Shown one piece after another: positions 43,663 through 52,215 of a stretch of 64,000 nucleotides of DNA. The notes under the pieces are model-generated. The model was not told the DNA's origin and did not search any database. It worked only from the letters and a program-made list of their open reading frames with translations. The stretch covers positions 496,001 through 560,000 of the forward strand of contig NZ_LZYB01000001.1 of the NCBI RefSeq assembly GCF_001677335.1. The letters are read 5' to 3'. This DNA is from Erythrobacter dokdonensis DSW-74. Lineage in GTDB: Bacteria > Pseudomonadota > Alphaproteobacteria > Sphingomonadales > Sphingomonadaceae. A program made the position numbers and the translations under genes. How positions within the stretch are numbered: position 1 is the first letter of the stretch; every line of letters begins with the position of its first letter.

Positions 43663-45681
43663 ATGGCCACGACAGACGATCCGGACCGCTATCCCCCCTC
43701 GCGCGAGACGCTGATGAAGCTGGCGCAGGATGCGTTGCGCTCCGGGCGTATGGCCGAAGGGTTCAAGACCGCGCGCGAGCTGCTGCGGCAGGATCCGCAT
43801 GACAGCGACGGTCTCTATCTCGCGGCGGTCGCTGCGCGGTACCTCAAGGAATTTGCCACCGCGCAGTTGCTGCTTGGCCGGCTCCACACCGCCAGCCCGG
43901 AATATGGGCGCGCGTGGCAGGAGACCGGACATCTGGCGCTGGCGCAAGGCCGCGAGGTGGAAGCACTGGCAGCGTTTCAGCGCGCGACGCGCTTCAACCC
44001 CGCGCTGGAGGCGAGCTGGCGCGAACAGGCGAACCTGCTGGGCAGGGCGGGGCGCGGAGCTGAGGCCAATCAGGCGGCGTTCCAGTACCAGCGGCTCGCG
44101 AACCTGCCGCGCGAACTCGTAGCGGTCACCAATCACCTTGCCGAAGGCCGCCTTCTGCGTGCCGAGGAAATCTGCCGCCATTATCTTCGCACCCATCCGG
44201 CGCGTGATGCGCACCATATCGAGGGTATGCGGCTGCTGGCGAAGATCGGGATCGAATTCGGCGTGCTGGAGGAAGCCGAATTCCTGCTGGAGAGCGCCGT
44301 CGCCTTTGCGCCGCAGGATGTCCAGCTCAGGCTCGATTACATTGACGTGCTGCGGCGGCGCCAGAACTTTGCCAGAGCACTGGCAGAGGCCGAAGCGCTC
44401 CATGCGCGCGATCCCGAAAGCCCCGTCTTCCAGTCGCGCCTCGCGATCGAGAGCATGCAGAGCGGCGACTATGCCCGCGGTCTGGAACTGTTCGACAAGG
44501 TGCTCGAGCGCCTTCCGCACGATCCGGCCAATCTCACCAGCAAGGGCCATGCGCTCAAGACCACTGGCGCGAGCGCCGATGCGATTGCCAGTTACCGCGC
44601 GGCAATCGCAGCAAAACCCGATCACGGCGATGCCTGGTATGCGCTCGCGAACCTCAAGACCTACCGCTTCACCGATGCCGAAGTCGCAGCCATGCAGGAA
44701 CAGGCCGCGCGCGCCGATCTGGCCTTCATGGACCGCGTCCACATCGCCTTTGCCCTGGGCAAGGCGCACGAGGATCGCGGCGAATACGAAGCCAGCTTTG
44801 CAGCCTATGACGAAGGCAACCGTCTGAAGCGCGCCCAGACCCGCTACAGCGCGGATGCGATGACAGCGGAACTTGCCCGCCAGCGGGAAGCCTGCACCGC
44901 CGATCTGTTCGAGCGGCACGCGGGCGCGGGCCATGATGCGCCCGATCCGATCTTCATTCTCGGCCTGCCGCGCGCCGGCTCGACCCTGCTCGAACAGATC
45001 CTGGCCAGCCATTCGCAGATCGACGGGACGCTGGAACTGCCCAACATCCTCGCGCTCGCCCATCGCCTGCGCGGCCGGCGCGTCGGCGAGAACCGCTATC
45101 CGCACATCCTGCAGGAACTCGACGCTGAAAAGCTTGCCGCCTTCGGGCGGGATTTCATCGCCGACACCCGCATTCATCGTGCCGGGGCGCCTTTCTTCAT
45201 CGACAAGATGCCCAATAATTTCCGGCATATCGGGCTGATCCACCTTATCCTGCCCAAGGCCAAGATCATCGATGCCCGCCGCGATGCGATGGATTGCTGC
45301 TTTTCGGGCTTCAAGCAGCTGTTCGCCGAAGGCCAGGAGTTTACCTACGGGCTAACCGAGGTCGGGCGCTATTATGCCGATTATGTCGCGCTGATGGACC
45401 ATTGGGACACGGTACTGCCAGGCAAGGTGCTGCGGGTGAGCCACGAGGACGTGCTCGACGATCTCGAAGGCCAGACCCGCCGGATGCTCGATTTTCTGGG
45501 TCTGCCGTTCGAGCAGGCCTGCCTCGATTTCCACAAGACCGAGCGCGCCGTGCGCACCGCCTCCAGCGAGCAGGTGCGCCAGCCGATCAACCGCAAGGGG
45601 CAGGGCGCCTGGCGACCTTTCGAACCGTGGTTGGACGACCTGAAAGAGGCCCTTGGCGACCTCGCACAACAAGGCGGCTGA
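43663..45681 (+). CDS. TPR-containing sulfotransferase family protein
   Basis: 672 aa. Residues about 10-370 are TPR-like helical repeats; the C-terminal part is a PAPS-dependent sulfotransferase fold: FILGLPRAGSTLLEQILASH (5' phosphosulfate loop) and KIIDARRDAMDCCFS (3' phosphate region with Arg). No signal peptide, so cytosolic. It follows a TonB receptor, a common pairing in sphingomonads. Acceptor substrate unknown; the TPR region may bind a protein partner or peptide substrate. Start ATG 43663 has only a weak ribosome site. Confidence 0.85.
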   Translation: MATTDDPDRYPPSRETLMKLAQDALRSGRMAEGFKTARELLRQDPHDSDGLYLAAVAARYLKEFATAQLLLGRLHTASPEYGRAWQETGHLALAQGREVEALAAFQRATRFNPALEASWREQANLLGRAGRGAEANQAAFQYQRLANLPRELVAVTNHLAEGRLLRAEEICRHYLRTHPARDAHHIEGMRLLAKIGIEFGVLEEAEFLLESAVAFAPQDVQLRLDYIDVLRRRQNFARALAEAEALHARDPESPVFQSRLAIESMQSGDYARGLELFDKVLERLPHDPANLTSKGHALKTTGASADAIASYRAAIAAKPDHGDAWYALANLKTYRFTDAEVAAMQEQAARADLAFMDRVHIAFALGKAHEDRGEYEASFAAYDEGNRLKRAQTRYSADAMTAELARQREACTADLFERHAGAGHDAPDPIFILGLPRAGSTLLEQILASHSQIDGTLELPNILALAHRLRGRRVGENRYPHILQELDAEKLAAFGRDFIADTRIHRAGAPFFIDKMPNNFRHIGLIHLILPKAKIIDARRDAMDCCFSGFKQLFAEGQEFTYGLTEVGRYYADYVALMDHWDTVLPGKVLRVSHEDVLDDLEGQTRRMLDFLGLPFEQACLDFHKTERAVRTASSEQVRQPINRKGQGAWRPFEPWLDDLKEALGDLAQQGG

Positions 45682-45713
45682 TACCGACAGGGTCTCGCGG
45701 GTCGTCTGGTCCC

Positions 45714-46406
45714 CTATGCGGACTGGTGCCAGACGAGCGCCGACAGGGCGAGCCATGCCGTGAACATGATCAGATAGGGCCAGCGACGGGGCCACAGCCG
45801 CGCCACCAGCAACGTCGTTGCCGCAGTTCCGGCAAGCGCCAGCAAGGCTGCGATTGCCCCTCTTGCGCCCGTACCCGCGCCTGTCAGCGCCGACTGGATC
45901 GCCATGCTCGCCCATTGCGCGGGCAGCAGCGTCAGCAGCCAGGCGGGCAGGCTTTTCGGCAAGGCGACCGCGGTTGCCAGAATGGCAGCCTCGCCGCCGA
46001 CCACGAAGACCGCGATCCACCAGCCCTTGTCCGCTGCACTTCGGGCAAACAGCGCGCCGCGCGCGGCAAAGCTCAGGCTGGCGACCAGCATTGCCAGGGC
46101 CACGGAAAGCGGATGCAGCGGAAGTGCCATTCCCAGCGCATGGGCAAGCAGGACGAGACATGCACCCGCGATCAGGGAAAGTCCGACGCCGATCCACAAC
46201 CGTCCGGCCGCAGACGCGGCGATCATGCCCGTTCCCATCAGTCCGACCGCAAGCAGCGGCCCGCCGAAAACCGCCATAGGCGCGCTGTCATTGCCAGCGG
46301 CAAGCACTACCATCGCCGCGGCCGGTGCTGCGATCCCCGCAACGGCGGCGGTCACCCAGGCCGCAGGCGATCCGGCCAAAGCAGGACCGTTCGGAACTGA
46401 CGTCAT
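45714..46406 (-). CDS. Integral membrane protein of unknown function
   Basis: 230 aa from ATG 46406 (a GTG at 46427 is an alternative). About seven hydrophobic helices with short loops, Ala/Leu-rich, ending ALSALVWHQSA. One loop has FAARGALFARSAADKGWW. I do not recognise the family. Convergent with the sulfotransferase and 90 bp downstream of the PHA depolymerase on the same strand. Confidence 0.65.
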   Translation of the reverse strand: MTSVPNGPALAGSPAAWVTAAVAGIAAPAAAMVVLAAGNDSAPMAVFGGPLLAVGLMGTGMIAASAAGRLWIGVGLSLIAGACLVLLAHALGMALPLHPLSVALAMLVASLSFAARGALFARSAADKGWWIAVFVVGGEAAILATAVALPKSLPAWLLTLLPAQWASMAIQSALTGAGTGARGAIAALLALAGTAATTLLVARLWPRRWPYLIMFTAWLALSALVWHQSA

Positions 46407-46496
46407 GCGCAGGACACCACGTGACACGGCGGGGACCCTTGAACTGCCATTCCTGGCGAGGTGGGCGAGGCTAGGTCGATCGACAAACAGCGACGG

Positions 46497-47360
46497 TCAG
46501 GCAGCCGCCATCCGCCGCGCTTCCTTCTCCGTCTCGGGCGCGTCGAGGAATTCGCGGATTGCGGCCACGCTTTCATCGGCATGGGTAAGCAGGAACAGAT
46601 GCCCGCCGCCTGCGAAGGTTACCAGCCGCGAATTGGGGATCATGGCCTTCAGGATCTTGCCGTTGGCGAGGGGCACGATCTGGTCGTCCTCGCCCATCAT
46701 GATCAGGGTTTCCTTGGTCATGAAGGGCAGGGCGGGCAGGCTTGTCCAGCCGAGCATGCACAAGAGCTGGTACATGTAGCCGCGCGGGGACGGGGGCTTC
46801 AGCCGGCCGATGTGGCTGTCTTTCTGGTGCTCGGCCCCGTCCTTGTCGACCCCGCCATAAAGCGTGGCGAAATGTTCGTTCATGAATTCGGGATCGATAT
46901 AGCGGCGCGGGTCGGCCATCTTGGTGAATGCGGCCGGATTGCCGGGCACCATCACCATGCCCGGCGTCGTCGCGATGAGGGTCAGGCGGCGCGTGCGCAT
47001 CGGGTGCTGAAGCGCAAAGTGCTGTGCCATGGCGCCGCCCCATGAAACGCCCATCACGTCGACCGCTTCCAGACCATATTTCCCCAGCAACTGGGCTGCG
47101 GTCCAGCTCATGGTGAAGGGGTTGTAGGGGACCAGCGGATCGGGCGATTCGCCGGTGCCGGGCATGTCGAACATGATGAAGCCGCGTTCGGGCATGGCGG
47201 CCGCGAGCGGGGCCACGGCCTCGATATTCGCGCCGATGCCGTTGAAGAACAGGACCGGCAGGTGATCGGAAGGCATATCGAGCCGCCAGGCAGCAGTCCG
47301 TAGCGTCCGGCCGCCCACTTCCTCCATCGACACGACCGCATCGTCCATTGCATTGGCCAC
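46497..47360 (-). CDS. phaZ: Alpha/beta hydrolase, intracellular PHA depolymerase-like
   Basis: 287 aa from GTG 47360, which follows AGGA at 9 nt; the ATG at 47348 is too far from that site. Oxyanion region LFFNGIGANIEA, nucleophile elbow DVMGVSWGGAMAQHFA (Ser), acid MMGEDDQIVPLANG (Asp), His in GGGHLFLLTHAD. The LFFNGIGAN and PGTGES blocks match medium-chain-length PHA depolymerases (PhaZ). Its place directly downstream of phaC supports a role in mobilising polyhydroxyalkanoate granules. No signal peptide, so intracellular. Confidence 0.8.
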   Translation of the reverse strand: MANAMDDAVVSMEEVGGRTLRTAAWRLDMPSDHLPVLFFNGIGANIEAVAPLAAAMPERGFIMFDMPGTGESPDPLVPYNPFTMSWTAAQLLGKYGLEAVDVMGVSWGGAMAQHFALQHPMRTRRLTLIATTPGMVMVPGNPAAFTKMADPRRYIDPEFMNEHFATLYGGVDKDGAEHQKDSHIGRLKPPSPRGYMYQLLCMLGWTSLPALPFMTKETLIMMGEDDQIVPLANGKILKAMIPNSRLVTFAGGGHLFLLTHADESVAAIREFLDAPETEKEARRMAAA

Positions 47361-47400
47361 GAATTCACGTCCTTTCTGGCCCCCGTCGAAGGGGCGGGTT

Positions 47401-47433
47401 GGGCGCTTTCGTCGATCCCTCACGAAAGCGCCC
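47401..47433. terminator. Perfect 12-bp hairpin between phaC and phaZ
   Basis: GGGCGCTTTCGT (47401-47412) pairs with ACGAAAGCGCCC (47422-47433), loop 9 nt. It lies in the 132-bp gap between the phaC stop and the phaZ start. No T-tract. It may reduce read-through into phaZ or protect the phaC mRNA 3' end. Confidence 0.55.
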
Positions 47434-47492
47434 ACAAAGATTAACGCGCTGCCACCACGGCCCCCCGGACGCTGCAGCGCAGCATTGCCTTA

Positions 47493-49190
47493 TCAGACTT
47501 CTTCGACGACGTAGAGTCCCGGTGCCGGATCGCCGGCCTTGTAGGTGGCGCTGCCAAGGCTTGCAGGTGCCGGTCGCTTGCCGCCCGAGCGCGCTTGCAC
47601 CCATTCCATCCACAGCGGCCACCAGCTGCCCTTCACCTCCTCGGTGCCTTGCAACCATTCTTCGGCCGTGGCGGGCAGCTTTCCCTTCTTTTTCTGGACG
47701 TAATACTTGGCCTTGGGGTTGCCCGGCGGGTTCAGGATCGCCTGCATGTGGCCGCTTTGCGAGAGCACGTAGGTCACGTCCTTGGAACCGAACAGCTGGG
47801 TCGACCGGTAGGTCGCCTTCCACGGGGTGATGTGATCGGTCACCCCGCCGAGAATGAACAGATCGGCGGAGACCTTGGAAAGATCGACCTTGTGCCCTGC
47901 CATCTCGACCTCGCCCTTTTTGGTGAAGGCGAGGGTTTCGAACAGGGTGAGGAAATCGCCCATAAGGCTGGCCGAAAGGTTGGTGGCGTCGGCATTCCAG
48001 AACAGCACGTCGAACGCGGGCGGATCCTGTCCGAGCAGGTAATTGTTGATGACATAGTTCCAGATCAGATCGTTGGGACGCAGCCATGCAAACCCGCGCG
48101 CCAGATCATCCGCCTTGATGACGCCTGCCTTCATCGCGCGCTGGCGGGCGAGCTGCATCCCGTTCTCGCTCACCAGCGAGCCGGCCTCGATATCGGTCGG
48201 CTTGGGGTGCAGCACGCACACCATCAGCGTCAGCGTCCCGAGGATCGGATTGCAAGTCGCGGCGAGCTTGGATGCGAGCACCGAGGCGGTCTGTCCGCCC
48301 GAACAGCCGGCCGAGACGTTAACTTTTTTCGATCCCGAAATTTCCGAAACCACCTCCAGCGCTTTCTCGCAGGCGGCGATATAGTCGGCCATGCCCCAGT
48401 GGCCCTGTTCCTTGGACGGATTTCGCCACGAGATGACGAAGGTCTGGATGCCGTTGTCGACCTGCCACTTGATCACCGATTTGTCGGGCGACAGATCGTT
48501 GATGTACATCTTGTTGATTTGTGGCGGGATAGTCAGTTGCGGGATTTCGTAGACCTCTTCGGTGGTCGGCGCATATTGCAGCAGCTCCATGATCTCGTCG
48601 CGGTAGACCACCGCGCCCTTGGAGGTCGCGATATTCTCGCCCAGCTTGAACGGGCGCTTGTCGACCTGGCTGACCATGCCCTTGTTGTTGACGAGATCAT
48701 TATAGGCGTTCTGCAGTCCCTTGATGAGAGAGAGGCCGCCCGAGTTGATGATCTGTTTCTGCGCCGTCGGATTGCCCGCCAGCGTGTTGGTGGGGGCAAG
48801 GCCGTCGAGAATGATATTCGCGATGAAATTCGCGCGGTTACGTTCCAGCTCGTCAAGTTCGAGTTCTTCCAGCCAGTTCTTCATGCCCTTCTGCACCGCG
48901 AGGTAATATTGCGCGCCGGCACGGAAAAAGGGGTTGTATTGCCAGGCCGGATCCATGAACCGCTTGTCCTTGGGGTCAGGGGCAAGGTCGCTCTTGCCGG
49001 TCATGATCTTGACCATGTCCTGCGCCATCGCTGTCGAATGGCGGATGAAGCGTGTCGGGTCCGAGGCGGTTTCGCGCAGCAGCAGGGCTACCGCGCTCAC
49101 GAAATCCTCGCGCGCGACGCCGATCAGCGGTCCCAGCGCATTGGTCGACTGGGCTGCCTCGTTTTCGAGCTTTACTTCGCTGTCTGACAT
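47493..49190 (-). CDS. phaC: Class I poly(R)-hydroxyalkanoic acid synthase
   Basis: 565 aa. ATG 49190 follows AGGGGAT. N-terminal helical PhaC domain (FMDPAWQYNPFFRAGAQYYL), then alpha/beta hydrolase with the nucleophilic Cys in NVSAGCSGGQTASV, Asp in LGGVTDHITPWKATY and His in LSQSGHMQAILNPPG. The lipase-like box is GCSGG instead of the common GYCxGG; the Cys is retained at its place. Polymerises hydroxyacyl-CoA into PHA granules. phaZ lies just downstream; no phaA, phaB or phasin gene is nearby. Confidence 0.93.
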   Translation of the reverse strand: MSDSEVKLENEAAQSTNALGPLIGVAREDFVSAVALLLRETASDPTRFIRHSTAMAQDMVKIMTGKSDLAPDPKDKRFMDPAWQYNPFFRAGAQYYLAVQKGMKNWLEELELDELERNRANFIANIILDGLAPTNTLAGNPTAQKQIINSGGLSLIKGLQNAYNDLVNNKGMVSQVDKRPFKLGENIATSKGAVVYRDEIMELLQYAPTTEEVYEIPQLTIPPQINKMYINDLSPDKSVIKWQVDNGIQTFVISWRNPSKEQGHWGMADYIAACEKALEVVSEISGSKKVNVSAGCSGGQTASVLASKLAATCNPILGTLTLMVCVLHPKPTDIEAGSLVSENGMQLARQRAMKAGVIKADDLARGFAWLRPNDLIWNYVINNYLLGQDPPAFDVLFWNADATNLSASLMGDFLTLFETLAFTKKGEVEMAGHKVDLSKVSADLFILGGVTDHITPWKATYRSTQLFGSKDVTYVLSQSGHMQAILNPPGNPKAKYYVQKKKGKLPATAEEWLQGTEEVKGSWWPLWMEWVQARSGGKRPAPASLGSATYKAGDPAPGLYVVEEV

Positions 49191-49373
49191 CCGATCCCCT
49201 ACTCCTCGCGAAATCGTTTTACTGGCTGGTGCCATCCACACGATGCAGCCAGCGTGGTCAAGTTGCAAGCACTGCCCGAACCCTCTGGCACAGGCGCTTT
49301 GGCCCACATGTAAGGCAGGCATTTACCTTTCCGATTCACGCTTTTCCAAGAGGTCAGGGCGCATTGCCTGCCC

Positions 49374-52082
49374 ATGTCAGCGCCGCGCGCCAAATCCCTT
49401 CGAATCCCGAGACCCATCGATGCCGGGCGCGAAGCGCAGGGCACGGCGGACTCTCCCGACGAGTCCGATCTGCGCGACTCCGGCGAGCGCCGCGCGGACG
49501 GACGCTTCAAGCCGGAACGCATCGCCGCTCTGGTCACGCGAACGGACACGGCCAAGGAAGCACAGCGATACTATCTGCCCAAGCAGGCGCGAGGCATGGC
49601 GGTGTCGTTGCTGGTGGCATTCTGTCTTGCCGCCCTTGTCTCGCCGGAATTGCCAACTTTGCCCTCGCTGATTGGCGGCGTGGCTTCGGTAGCCCTGTTT
49701 GCCTGTTCGGGCTGGTTCGCCGCGCTTGAGCGCCGCGAGCAGACCGGTCCGCAATTGCGGCTATTGTTGCTGGTGGTGGCAGCGATGTTGCCGATGGCCT
49801 GCGCCGGCTACGCGCTCGGCGTCGCGATTGCCGGCGGCCTGCCCTGGCAATGGGCGGTTGCGACCTTGGTCTGCATCAATGCCACTGCCGCGGTGCTGTT
49901 TTCGGGACGCATCGCCTCGTTGTTCAGCGCCAAGATTGCCAGCTGGGCCGGCCTTGTCGTGGTTGCCGCCCCAGGTTTGCTGGCCTTTGCCACGCTCGCC
50001 GGAGCGGCGGTGACACTTGCGCTGATCGCCCGGGTCGAATGGCGCGCGGCCGAACGCGGCCGGGTGCACCGCGAGGCCCGCGAGCGCATAGCGGCGCGGG
50101 CCGAGGATATTCTGAAAAGCTTCGAGGAAAGCGGGCAGGGCTGGTTTTGGGAAACCGACCGGCGCGGCCTTATCACGTACATCTCGCCCAAAGCTGCGAA
50201 GGTGCTCGGGCGCAGCGCAGAAGCCCTGCGCGGCGTTCCCCTCGACGCGATCATCGGTCCCGGCCAGGAGACGGCCGAGTCCGAGAGATCGCTTGCGTTC
50301 CATCTGTCGGCGCGCTCGGCCTTCAAGGATCTCGAATTGCGCGCCGCCGCGCCGGAGGAAGAGCGCTGGTGGTCATTGACTGGCCGTCCCGTTTATGATT
50401 CGTACAACAATTTCTGCGGGTTCCGAGGGCACGGTACCGATCTGACAGAGCAGCGGCGGAGCGAGAGGCAGGTTTCGCGCATGGCGCTGTATGACTCGCT
50501 GACCGGCCTCGCCAACCGGGTGCAAATGGGGCAGATCCTGGAACAGGTTCTTGCGGCGCCGGTAAAGCGCGAGCGCGTGTGCGCGGTGCTGCTTCTCGAT
50601 CTTGACCGCTTCAAGCAGGTCAATGACACCCTCGGCCATCCGGCAGGTGATGCCCTGCTCAGACAGGTAGCGAAGCGCCTCGAGCGGGTAATCGGCACGA
50701 CCGGTCGTTGTGGGCGGCTTGGCGGAGACGAATTCAAGGTCATCCTGCCGGGAGAATGGCAGCGCGAACGGCTGGCAGCGACGGCTCAGGCGATTATCGA
50801 GGTGCTCTCGCAGCCATACGCCATCTATACGCACTCCGTCAGCGTCGGCGCCTCGGTCGGAATTGCCCGCGCCCCTGCCGACGGCACGACCTCCGATATG
50901 CTGGTCCGCAATGTCGATCTTGCGCTTTATGCTGCGAAGGACGCGGGCCGCGGGTGCTTCCGCTTCTACGAACCGGGCCTTCACGCGGCGGTCGAAGAGC
51001 GCGCGGAACTCGAACGCGATCTGCGCGATGCCATCGCCCGCGGCGAACTGGAACTGTCCTATCAGCCGATTGTCTATGCCGCGAGTGAAACTGTGATGGG
51101 TTTCGAGGCGCTGATGCGGTGGAACCATCCGCGTCGCGGCTTGCTCTCGCCGGCGCGCTTCGTGCCGATCGCCGAAGAGGCGGGTCTTATCGACCGGCTT
51201 GGACAATGGGCCCTGCAGACCGCATGCGCCGACCTTGCGCGCTGGCCCAGCAGCATCCGCTGTTCCGTCAACGTCTCGGCATTGCAATTCGCCAATCCCG
51301 AATTGCCTACCATTGTCGCCAACGCGCTGGCCCACAATGGTATCGCCCCCTCGCGGCTCGAACTTGAAATCACCGAGAGCGTGTTTGTCAGCGATACTCC
51401 CGGCACCGAGGCGACCTTCCGGGCGCTGAAGCAGTTGGGTGTACGTCTCGCGCTCGATGATTTCGGGACCGGCTATTCCTCGCTCGGCTACCTGCGCAAG
51501 GCGCCGTTCGACAGGATCAAGATCGACCGCAGTTTCGTGCGCGGAGCAACCGAGCAAGGCAGTCGCAACGGCGCCATCATCGCCGCGATCACAAGCCTTG
51601 CCGAAGTGCTCCAGATGGACACCACTGCCGAGGGGGTGGAGACCCACGACGAACTGGAACTCGTTCGCCTGCTCGGTTGTAGCCACGTTCAGGGTCACAT
51701 CTATTTTGCTCCGATGAGCGCAGCCGATGTCGGCGCGCTGGTTGCGGGCGATCTGACTGCCGTGGCGAATGGCCCGCAATCGGTGCGTGCCCCGCGTTAC
51801 TGCGTGCTGCGCAAGGTTGTGGTGGTGCACAAGGGACGGCGGCAGAATGCCACCTTGCGCAACATTTCTGAAGGCGGGGCGATGATCGAGGGATTGTGGA
51901 ATCTCACCGAAGGCAGCGTGCTCCGGATCGATTTCAGTCCCAGCCAGTCCGTTACCGGTCAGGTGCGATGGTCGAGCGAAAACCGATTGGGCCTGGAATT
52001 CCATCTGCCGCTGCGTTCGAAAGGCGATGGCTCATTTGCCCTGCCGAACGAGGCATCAGCCTTCATCGGAAAAGTAGGTTAG
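49374..52082 (+). CDS. Membrane PAS-GGDEF-EAL-PilZ c-di-GMP protein, both catalytic motifs intact
   Basis: 902 aa. Five to six membrane helices at about 70-205, PAS (about 240-360: GQGWFWETDRRGLITYISP), GGDEF domain with RLGGDEFKVIL near 449, EAL domain (about 540-790) with GFEALMRWNHP, LELEITESVF, LALDDFGTGYSS, RIKIDRSFV and AEGVET all present, and a C-terminal PilZ domain with NISEGG. So both c-di-GMP synthesis and breakdown are possible; the inhibitory RxxD is absent. Divergent from phaC. Paralogous to the next gene, 133 bp downstream by its called start. Confidence 0.92.
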   Translation: MSAPRAKSLRIPRPIDAGREAQGTADSPDESDLRDSGERRADGRFKPERIAALVTRTDTAKEAQRYYLPKQARGMAVSLLVAFCLAALVSPELPTLPSLIGGVASVALFACSGWFAALERREQTGPQLRLLLLVVAAMLPMACAGYALGVAIAGGLPWQWAVATLVCINATAAVLFSGRIASLFSAKIASWAGLVVVAAPGLLAFATLAGAAVTLALIARVEWRAAERGRVHREARERIAARAEDILKSFEESGQGWFWETDRRGLITYISPKAAKVLGRSAEALRGVPLDAIIGPGQETAESERSLAFHLSARSAFKDLELRAAAPEEERWWSLTGRPVYDSYNNFCGFRGHGTDLTEQRRSERQVSRMALYDSLTGLANRVQMGQILEQVLAAPVKRERVCAVLLLDLDRFKQVNDTLGHPAGDALLRQVAKRLERVIGTTGRCGRLGGDEFKVILPGEWQRERLAATAQAIIEVLSQPYAIYTHSVSVGASVGIARAPADGTTSDMLVRNVDLALYAAKDAGRGCFRFYEPGLHAAVEERAELERDLRDAIARGELELSYQPIVYAASETVMGFEALMRWNHPRRGLLSPARFVPIAEEAGLIDRLGQWALQTACADLARWPSSIRCSVNVSALQFANPELPTIVANALAHNGIAPSRLELEITESVFVSDTPGTEATFRALKQLGVRLALDDFGTGYSSLGYLRKAPFDRIKIDRSFVRGATEQGSRNGAIIAAITSLAEVLQMDTTAEGVETHDELELVRLLGCSHVQGHIYFAPMSAADVGALVAGDLTAVANGPQSVRAPRYCVLRKVVVVHKGRRQNATLRNISEGGAMIEGLWNLTEGSVLRIDFSPSQSVTGQVRWSSENRLGLEFHLPLRSKGDGSFALPNEASAFIGKVG

Positions 52083-52215
52083 CCGCGCGTTAGGCCTTCC
52101 GGAAGAGACGGTGGCTTAGTCAAAAAATAACCATCCGGCTTTACCCGTGACTCATGCAAGGCGGGATCAGTGCGGGAATCCGCTGGTCCGCTGCGAGTTT
52201 GGAGGTTCGTCCGGA

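Noticed and set aside
46431..46446. Second parS-like word (CCACGTGA core)
   Set aside because: Only the central 8 bases and two others match the 16-bp consensus; the arms do not.
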